Assembly: GCA_964507025.1 (NCBI GenBank)
Contig: CAZDOK010000007.1
Location: forward strand, 1 to 64,000
DNA from: Amarobacter sp964507025
GTDB taxonomy: Bacteria > Chloroflexota > Dehalococcoidia > Tepidiformales > Tepidiformaceae
Direction: 5' to 3'
DNA length: 64,000 bases
The translations under genes and the position numbers were made by a program. The notes below the pieces were generated by a model. The model searched no databases, was not told the origin of the DNA, and saw only the letters and a program-made list of their open reading frames with translations. Shown here piece by piece: positions 58,778-64,000 of the stretch. Position 1 is the stretch's first letter; each line of letters begins with the position of its first letter.

Positions 58778-59892
58778 TGCGGGTGTTGATCGCGCCGCAG
58801 GAGTTCAAGGGCAGCCTCGCGGCGGACGAGGCGACCGCGGCGATCGCCGCGGGGATTCGCAAGGTCCACCGGGATTGGACGCTGGATATCCTTCCGCTTT
58901 CCGACGGCGGCCCCGGGCTGCTCGATGCGATGCGCCGGGCGGTGAAGGCCGACACCATGGCGGTCGTCGCCCACGACGCGCTCGGGAGGAAGGTGCTCGC
59001 GCGCTATCTCCGCTTGCGAGCCACAGGCGCGATCATCGTCGAGGCAGCCCAGGCGAACGGGCTCCAGCACATCAAACCGGAGGAACGGGACGCCCTGCGC
59101 GCGGACAGCTTCGGCGTCGGCGAGATCGTCGCTGATGCGGCCCGCGAACAACCCGGGCGGATGATTATCGGGGTCGGCGGGAGCGCGACGACTGACGGCG
59201 GAGCGGGAGCCGCGCGGGCCATGGGCGCGCGGTTCGCCGACATGGCGGGGCGCGAGCTGCCGCCGGGCGGAGGGGCGCTGGCGAATCTCGAACACATCAG
59301 CTGGGAGCGGCCCGCCTGGTCGGCCGGGATTGACTTCGTCGTCGCGTGCGATGTCACGAATCCACTGTGCGGGTCCAACGGCGCAGCGCGGGTGTATGGA
59401 CCGCAGAAAGGGGCCACCCCATCCGAGGTCGACCAGCTCGACGAGGCACTCTTCCGCTATGCGATGGTCGTCCGGCGGCACTTCGGCATCGACCTGGCGA
59501 ACATGCCCGGGGCCGGGGCGGCGGGAGGCCTCGCAGGTGGGCTGGTCGCGTTCCTGGGTGCGCGGCTGGCGAGCGGCTTCGACCTGGTGGCCGAGGCGAC
59601 AGGCCTGCGCGAACGCCTGGCCTCGGCTGACCTGGTCGTGACCGGGGAGGGACGGTTCGACGCGCAGTCGACGCAGGGCAAGGTGACCGGGCGTCTGATG
59701 GACCTGGCGGCAGGAGCGGGCAAGCCGGTCGTGCTGTTCGCCGGGCAATCGATCGAGGCCGGCGCGGCGCGGACCATCCAGTCCATCGAACCCGACGAGC
59801 GGCGGGCGATGGAGAACGCCGCGGAACTGCTGACGGAACTCACGGCGCGCTGGGCGCTCGAGGCCGGGCAGCCCGATCAGCCCGCTTCGTAG
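58777..59892 (+). CDS. Glycerate kinase (GarK/GlxK type)
   Basis: A 371-residue class II-type glycerate kinase ('VLIAPQEFKGSLAADEATAAIAAGI' start). The Gly-rich loop 'GVGGSATTDGGAGAARAMGARF' and 'NMPGAGAAGGLAGGLVAFLGARL' and the C-terminal 'VVTGEGRFDAQSTQGKV' are family marks. It phosphorylates glycerate to feed lower glycolysis. It overlaps its downstream convergent neighbour by 16 bp. ATG 58777 overlaps the previous stop. Confidence 0.92.
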   Translation: MRVLIAPQEFKGSLAADEATAAIAAGIRKVHRDWTLDILPLSDGGPGLLDAMRRAVKADTMAVVAHDALGRKVLARYLRLRATGAIIVEAAQANGLQHIKPEERDALRADSFGVGEIVADAAREQPGRMIIGVGGSATTDGGAGAARAMGARFADMAGRELPPGGGALANLEHISWERPAWSAGIDFVVACDVTNPLCGSNGAARVYGPQKGATPSEVDQLDEALFRYAMVVRRHFGIDLANMPGAGAAGGLAGGLVAFLGARLASGFDLVAEATGLRERLASADLVVTGEGRFDAQSTQGKVTGRLMDLAAGAGKPVVLFAGQSIEAGAARTIQSIEPDERRAMENAAELLTELTARWALEAGQPDQPAS

Positions 59893-60140
59893 CGTTCGGC
59901 GCGCTCGACGGCGGCGAGGATGGCGTTGGCCAGGCTTTTCGCCGAATCGAGCGTGAGTTCCACCGCGACGCGCGCATCGATTCCCGCAGCTTCGTTGGTG
60001 AAGTCGATGTTCAGGGCGTGCTCGAGGTCAATGTGGAACGGGTGGTCGTAGGTGACATGGGCGCCGGCGACCGGGAACCAGCCGCTCGCCCCCTTTCCAC
60101 TCCCGGTGAGGACTGCGTGTTCGACGATATTCGTGCACAT
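59877..60140 (-). CDS. DUF6295 family small protein
   Basis: An 87-residue protein starting with 'MCTNIVEHAVLTGSGKGASG' and 'TYDHPFHIDLEHALNIDF', the pattern of the DUF6295 family (no known role). GGAGGT lies 5 nt upstream of the ATG. Ends with a helix 'DSAKSLANAILAAVERAERY'. It is 10 bp downstream of the dienelactone hydrolase gene on the same strand. Confidence 0.75.
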   Translation of the reverse strand: MCTNIVEHAVLTGSGKGASGWFPVAGAHVTYDHPFHIDLEHALNIDFTNEAAGIDARVAVELTLDSAKSLANAILAAVERAERYEAG

Positions 60141-60150
60141 GGGGGACCTC

Positions 60151-60918
60151 CTATTCGGCGCCGAGGTGTTGCCGAAAGAACGCGAAGACTTTCTGCCAGC
60201 CATCGACGGCCTGCTCGGCGCGGTAGGCGGCGGGGCGGTCGTGGTAGAAGAAGCCGTGGCCGGCGCCCGGGTACATGGTGAATTCGTACTGCTTGCCGTG
60301 CTTCTTGAGTTCGGCTTCGTGGATGGCCACCTGCTCGGGTGTTGGTGCGCGGTCATCCTGGCCGAACAGGCCGAGGAGCGGGGAGGAGAGATCTGCTGTG
60401 TAGTCTATCGGAGCCACCGGGCGCTTCTCCGTGAGGTCCTCGGCACGCATCACGACGCCGCCACCCCAGAGGTCTGCGACTGCGTCGAACGCTGTGCTGC
60501 GACAGGCGGCCAGGTAGGCGTGGCGGCCACCGGAGCAGGTACCGAACACCCCTGCCTTCCCGTTCGAAAAGGCCTGGGAACGGAGGAACGTCGCACAGGC
60601 TGCGACATCGCCGACCACCTGGTCATCCGGAACGCCACCTTCGGCACGCACCTTTGCGGCGACATCGTCGGGCGTGCCCTGGGCGACCCGGCAGTAGAGG
60701 TCGGGGGCGATGGCTGCGTAACCGCGGGAGGCGAACTTCCGGGTCGCTTCCTTGTACCAGTTATCCCAGCCGGGCATGTGGTGGATGAGGACGACGCCGG
60801 GAAAGGGGCCGGCCCCAAGCGGGCGGGCGAAGTAGGCGTAGATGGGGTCGCCGTTGGCGCCGGGGACGACGACGGTTTCGGCGAGCATCCCTTCGTACTG
60901 GTCGGTGCGATAGGGCAT
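60151..60918 (-). CDS. Dienelactone hydrolase family protein
   Basis: A 255-residue alpha/beta hydrolase. The nucleophile is Cys128 in 'FGTCSGG', as in dienelactone hydrolases, with Asp188/189 in 'GQDDR' and His221 in 'GAGHGFF'. These enzymes open lactones formed in chloroaromatic or ring-cleavage pathways, or hydrolyse other small esters. It forms an operon with the DUF6295 gene downstream. Divergence from other genes is small: 57 bp to the CitE-like gene on the same strand. Confidence 0.9.
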   Translation of the reverse strand: MPYRTDQYEGMLAETVVVPGANGDPIYAYFARPLGAGPFPGVVLIHHMPGWDNWYKEATRKFASRGYAAIAPDLYCRVAQGTPDDVAAKVRAEGGVPDDQVVGDVAACATFLRSQAFSNGKAGVFGTCSGGRHAYLAACRSTAFDAVADLWGGGVVMRAEDLTEKRPVAPIDYTADLSSPLLGLFGQDDRAPTPEQVAIHEAELKKHGKQYEFTMYPGAGHGFFYHDRPAAYRAEQAVDGWQKVFAFFRQHLGAE

Positions 60919-60975
60919 GGGGCACCTCGGTTCGGGTTGTGCGAAGGGAGACTATACCGAAGCGACCGAGGCGGC

Positions 60976-61788
60976 CTATTCGCCGAGGAGGTGGCGGGCC
61001 TTGCGCGCGGCAGCAGCATCGATGACCTGGTCGCCGAGGCGAGCAACCCATGCGCCCTCGGCACGGGCCGCGTCGTACGCAGCCGCGGCCTCGCGGGCAT
61101 GGTCGCGGGCGGCCTGCGTCGGGGCGAAAGCTGTGTTCGCGGTGATCGCCATGCGGGCGTCGGGCAGGATGGCTCCGGCGAAGCCGTATTGCGCCAGGTA
61201 GACGAGCTCGAGGCCATCGCACACCACCAGGGGCGATTGGCCGAGCGAACGCGAGACGGCGACGACCTGGCCGCGGGCGTAGGCAAGGCGGTCGCCCTTC
61301 TGCTCATCGCGGGCACCGATGTCGCGGGCGTAGCGGTGCGAATGGAAGACCAGGCCGCCCACGCGGGGTGCCGCCGAGGCAATCTCGGCAGCCTTCATGA
61401 GCCCTCGGGCGGTACCGATCACGGGGAAGAGGGCGGTATCGCCGGGTTCGATGCCGCGCTGGAGTTCGAACTCGCGGAGGAGCACGGCGACATCGCGCAC
61501 GTCCTGCGGCTCGACGGCATGGGGCAACAGGACACCCTTCACGAGCGGGCTTAGGATGGCGTTCAGGTCATCTCGCAGGAGGCGAGTACGGGGGTGGTTG
61601 ACCACCACGAGGGCGGCTCTTTCGTGCGTGGCGGTCCGGCCAAGCGCGGCGGTGACTTCGAGCCGCAGGTCGGCGATGGGACGGGAGGCGTCGGCCAGGG
61701 TGAGCAGGACGCCATCGGCCTGGGAGCCGAGGGCATCATCGAGGCCTGCGCCAGAGACGCCGATGGAGACGATGCTGCGGAGGCGCAT
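60976..61788 (-). CDS. HpcH/HpaI aldolase/CitE-like protein with altered metal site
   Basis: A 270-residue TIM-barrel protein of the citrate lyase beta-subunit family. It keeps the barrel pattern ('LRSIVSIGVSGAGLDDAL', 'DGVLLTLADASRPIADLRLEV', 'LFPVIGTARGLMKAAEIASA'). The metal ligands seem altered: the usual 'ET' is 'GT', and the usual GxxDxxxDLG reads 'HSHRYARDIG'. Activity is therefore doubtful. Starts at 61788, 2 bp beyond the DinB stop. Confidence 0.7.
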   Translation of the reverse strand: MRLRSIVSIGVSGAGLDDALGSQADGVLLTLADASRPIADLRLEVTAALGRTATHERAALVVVNHPRTRLLRDDLNAILSPLVKGVLLPHAVEPQDVRDVAVLLREFELQRGIEPGDTALFPVIGTARGLMKAAEIASAAPRVGGLVFHSHRYARDIGARDEQKGDRLAYARGQVVAVSRSLGQSPLVVCDGLELVYLAQYGFAGAILPDARMAITANTAFAPTQAARDHAREAAAAYDAARAEGAWVARLGDQVIDAAAARKARHLLGE

Positions 61789-61790
61789 GG

Positions 61791-62330
61791 TCAGGGCTTC
61801 CCTCCGATGTACCCGCCGACCACGATCGGCGGCGGCTGCATCGCAGCGAGGTTGATGTCCTGCTTGAGGGCCATCATGCCCTGCATGTGATCGAGTGCGT
61901 GGCGGTACATGAGCTCGGCGAGCCACTGGCAGGTGAGCGGTCCCCAGCGCGTATCTTCTCGGAGGCGAGTCCAGGTGAGGTCGTTCATCTCGCGGAAGAC
62001 GGCGAGCTCCTCATCACGGATACGCTGGATGTCGCCGATGAGTGAGGCCAGTGCCTCGCCAGGCCGGTAGCGGTGGTCGTGCCAGTCGCGGCGGCTGTAG
62101 TCGAGCGGGTCGAGCATATCCGGGACGGTCGCCCAGCGGAGGAGCGGGAGGTAGACCTGCTGCTCCATGTCGCGCAGATGCGAGAGGTGCTCGTGGATGG
62201 ACCATTCGGCATCGGAGGGTTTGTAGGCGGCCTGTTCGGGTGTGATCCCGCGGACGAGCCAGGCGATGTCGTCGGTGACGGCGCGGAGCCGCGCGGTGAG
62301 CTCGGTGCGGTAGGACGACGTTTCGCTCAC
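61791..62330 (-). CDS. DinB family protein
   Basis: A 179-residue four-helix bundle of the DinB/YfiT type. It has the conserved metal His pattern ('SDAEWSIHEHLSHLRDMEQQVY', 'YRHALDHMQGMMALKQDIN'). Such proteins are thiol-dependent transferases, with substrates such as mycothiol or bacillithiol in other phyla. GTG 62330 follows GGAGGG by 6 nt, which decides the start. The CitE-like gene lies directly downstream. Confidence 0.82.
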   Translation of the reverse strand: MSETSSYRTELTARLRAVTDDIAWLVRGITPEQAAYKPSDAEWSIHEHLSHLRDMEQQVYLPLLRWATVPDMLDPLDYSRRDWHDHRYRPGEALASLIGDIQRIRDEELAVFREMNDLTWTRLREDTRWGPLTCQWLAELMYRHALDHMQGMMALKQDINLAAMQPPPIVVGGYIGGKP

Positions 62331-62411
62331 TGGGGAACCCTCCGAAGCCACCAATTGGAGGGAGTATAGGGGAATTCGATCACCCACGCGAGCAGATCTT
62401 TTGGGGCGCGC

Positions 62412-62690
62412 TCAACCGGCGTGCACGGTGTGGCGGCTCCAGAGTTTGAGCGTTTCGCGGAGCTTGTCGACCGTGGCGTTATCGATGGTCGCATCGCTGA
62501 GGACGCAGTCGTTGAGGTGCTTCTCGAGGATGAGCAGGCTGGCGGATTCGAGGCCGGAGCGCGCGGCGAGGAGCTGCGTAAGAACGTCCTCGCAACAGCG
62601 GCCGTCTTCGAGCATGTTGCGAAGCCCGCGCACCTGGCCTTCGATGCGGGCGAGCCTGTCGAGAAGTCGCTTGGTTTCTTCAGGAGTCAT
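62412..62690 (-). CDS. csoR: CsoR-family metal/persulfide-sensing repressor
   Basis: A 92-residue CsoR/RcnR-type (DUF156) repressor. The metal-binding fingerprint of CsoR is intact: Cys33, His58 and Cys62 ('RCCEDVLTQLLAARSG', 'EKHLNDCV'), with the same spacing as in mycobacterial CsoR. Cys32 is extra. It would sense Cu(I), or sulfane sulfur as in CstR relatives. A likely operator lies 31 bp upstream of its start, between it and trxA, so it may control the thioredoxin genes and itself (inference). ATG 62690 is preferred over 62729, which would cross the operator. Confidence 0.85.
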   Translation of the reverse strand: MTPEETKRLLDRLARIEGQVRGLRNMLEDGRCCEDVLTQLLAARSGLESASLLILEKHLNDCVLSDATIDNATVDKLRETLKLWSRHTVHAG

Positions 62691-62720
62691 GGGACGGGGC
62701 CCTCCGTGGTATTGACGAGC

Positions 62721-62737
62721 ATACCCCATGGGGGTAT
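62721..62737. promoter_or_regulatory. CsoR-type operator in the csoR-trxA divergent region
   Basis: ATACCCC-ATG-GGGGTAT is an inverted repeat of C and G tracts, the type bound by CsoR/CstR family repressors. It lies 31 bp before csoR and 83 bp before trxA. Confidence 0.65.
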
Positions 62738-62819
62738 ATTGAGTCTACCATTCACCCGCATCCATCGGACCAGACAAGCCGGGCGACGGGTGGTCGCGAC
62801 GAAAGGAACAACGAGAGAG

Positions 62820-63146
62820 ATGGCAGAAGTACGCGAAGTGACCGATGCGACCTGGGACAGCGACGTCCTGAAGTCCGACCTGCCGGTGCTGGTCGATTTC
62901 TGGGCACCGTGGTGCGGGCCGTGCCGGATGGTCGCGCCAATCGTGCAGGAACTGAGCGAGGAGTATGCGGGCAAGGTGAGCTTCATGAAGATGAACACCG
63001 ACGAGAACCCGATGGTGCCGAGCAAGTTCGGCATCCGGAGCATCCCCTCGCTGCTCATCTTCAAGGGTGGCGAACTCAAGGGGACCGTGGTCGGTTTCCG
63101 CCCGAAGAGCGACCTGAAGAAGCGGATTGACGAGGCCCTGGTCTGA
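62820..63146 (+). CDS. trxA: Thioredoxin
   Basis: A 108-residue thioredoxin, the small electron carrier that reduces disulfides. The active site is 'WAPWCGPCRM' (Cys32, Cys35), with the cis-Pro in 'IRSIPSLLIFKGGE'. AAGGAACAACGAGAGAG precedes the ATG. It is followed by a strong terminator and the thioredoxin reductase gene, so reductase transcription may partly depend on readthrough or its own promoter. Confidence 0.96.
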   Translation: MAEVREVTDATWDSDVLKSDLPVLVDFWAPWCGPCRMVAPIVQELSEEYAGKVSFMKMNTDENPMVPSKFGIRSIPSLLIFKGGELKGTVVGFRPKSDLKKRIDEALV

Positions 63147-63173
63147 GGACAGGCTGAAGGCAACGAACAGTCA

Positions 63174-63205
63174 GGGCCGGCTGGAGCAATCCGCCGGCCC
63201 TTTTT
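63174..63205 (+). terminator. Terminator after trxA
   Basis: GGGCCGGC (63174-63181) pairs with GCCGGCCC (63193-63200), followed by TTTTT, 27 bp past the trxA stop. Confidence 0.88.
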
Positions 63206-63230
63206 CTCACCCAGCGGAGGTAAAGAGGCA

Positions 63231-64000
63231 ATGGAGCAGTACGACGTTGCAATCGTTGGCGGGGGCGGTGCGGGGCTGACCGCCGCGCTGTACAGCGCGC
63301 GCGCACGGCGGCGGACGATCGTGTTCGAGGGTGAGGTGACCGGCGGCCAGATCGCCACGACCGACATCGTGGAGAACTACCCGGGCTTCCCCGATGGCGT
63401 GAACGGCTTCGACCTCGCCCAGCTCATCCACCGGCAGGCGGAGAAGTTCGGGGCAGAGACCGCCTACGAGCGCGCCGAGGGGCTCGAACGGCTGCCGGAC
63501 GGGGCCTTCGAGCTGCGAACCACGGAACGGACGGTCAGGGCAAGGGCCGTCGTCATGACGGCGGGGGCGGCCTACAACAAGCTCGGCGTACCGGGCGAAG
63601 CGGAACTGACCGGACGTGGCGTGAGCTACTGCGGGACCTGCGACGCGGCATTCTTCGGCGGGATGGACGTGATCGTCGTGGGCGGCGGAGATTCGGCCCT
63701 CGATGAGGGGATGTTCGTGGCGCGCTATGCCCGCTCGGTGAACGTCGTCCACCGGCGAGACACACTGCGCGCCAGCGCAATCCTCCAGGAACGAGCGTTT
63801 ACCACGCCGAACATGCATTTCACCTGGAACACCGTGGTCGAGCGAATCGAGGGCGAAGGCCAGGTGGAGCGCGCCGTGCTGCGAAACGTGAAGACCGGCG
63901 AGATGAGCACGGTGGCCACGAGCGCCGTGTTCATCTTCATCGGCCAGACCCCGAACAGCCACCTGCTGGAAGGGCTGGTTGAACTGGATGCCGGCGGGCA
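63231..64000 (+). CDS. trxB: Thioredoxin-disulfide reductase, 5' part
   Basis: The first 256 residues of a NADPH-dependent thioredoxin reductase; the end lies outside the window. The FAD loop 'GGGGAGLTAALYSARA' (10-26), the redox site Cys134-Gly-Thr-Cys137 in 'YCGTCDAAFF', and the NADPH loop 'VVGGGDSALDEGMF' are intact. GGAGG lies 10 nt before the ATG. It regenerates the thioredoxin encoded just upstream. Confidence 0.95.
   Translation, partial: MEQYDVAIVGGGGAGLTAALYSARARRRTIVFEGEVTGGQIATTDIVENYPGFPDGVNGFDLAQLIHRQAEKFGAETAYERAEGLERLPDGAFELRTTERTVRARAVVMTAGAAYNKLGVPGEAELTGRGVSYCGTCDAAFFGGMDVIVVGGGDSALDEGMFVARYARSVNVVHRRDTLRASAILQERAFTTPNMHFTWNTVVERIEGEGQVERAVLRNVKTGEMSTVATSAVFIFIGQTPNSHLLEGLVELDAGG

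Noticed and set aside
1..64000. CRISPR arrays, insertion sequences, attachment sites or phage genes
   Set aside because: No regular spacer pattern, transposase, integrase or target-site duplication was found; the short repeats at 1429, 4336, 6492 and 39506 have no spacers.

Overview
This 64 kb window is GC-rich chromosomal DNA with very dense gene packing. Starts are ATG, GTG or TTG and several have GGAGG-type ribosome sites. The content suggests a Chloroflexota bacterium (inference): secreted proteins with a C-terminal 'RILPML'-like tail, a DUF2089/DUF4097 pair, F420/PPOX-type and DinB-type proteins, many acyl-CoA enzymes, and GerE-type HTH domains fused to unusual partners. No phage, insertion sequence, CRISPR or plasmid gene was found, so the window looks like ordinary chromosome with scattered oddities.

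Layout. 1-10.7 kb: a broken secreted-protein gene, flavin reductase, HAD, GNAT, PPOX, FAH hydrolase, a membrane-anchored HTH/beta-propeller regulator, a DEAD-box helicase, an HTH-VOC fusion, and a small membrane-protein cluster ending in a degenerate SDR. 10.7-18.5 kb: DUF2089/DUF4097 operon, CoA-transferase, photolyase, MgtE, two secreted proteins, tRNA-His. 18.5-26 kb: a complete phosphate block (phoU, pstB, pstA, pstC, pstS; divergent response regulator and histidine kinase) with Pho-box-like repeats between the two arms. 26-40 kb: two tandem aminoglycoside-phosphotransferase-like genes behind a double-domain type III CoA-transferase, an MFS exporter, a glycosyltransferase, a methyltransferase/AraC divergent pair, two enoyl-CoA hydratases, a predicted selenoprotein and a radical SAM protein. 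40-52 kb: HNH nuclease, methyltransferase, PHP phosphoesterase, a second HTH/TM/propeller regulator, pnp-rpsO, aldehyde dehydrogenase, a frameshifted MauE-like gene, PAP2 and leucyl aminopeptidase. 53-64 kb: S9 peptidase, a third enoyl-CoA hydratase, a repeat protein of unknown function, a lipoprotein, glycerate kinase, dienelactone hydrolase, a CitE-like protein, DinB, and a CsoR-type regulator divergent from trxA-trxB, which runs off the end.

Main finding. A FrnE/DsbA-like gene at 36891-37520 has an in-frame TGA exactly where the first cysteine of its CPWC redox motif belongs, so it would read Sec-Pro-Trp-Cys. An 8-bp hairpin with a G-first loop lies 21 nt after the TGA, which fits the bacterial SECIS rules. 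The visible open frame starts only at 36975 and would miss the active site. Other points of interest are GerE-HTH domains fused to a transmembrane propeller (twice) or to a VOC domain with an internal ribosome site, a CsoR-type operator in front of the thioredoxin genes, an 8-bp dispersed intergenic repeat, a GAACGCA operator-like array, and several gene relics.
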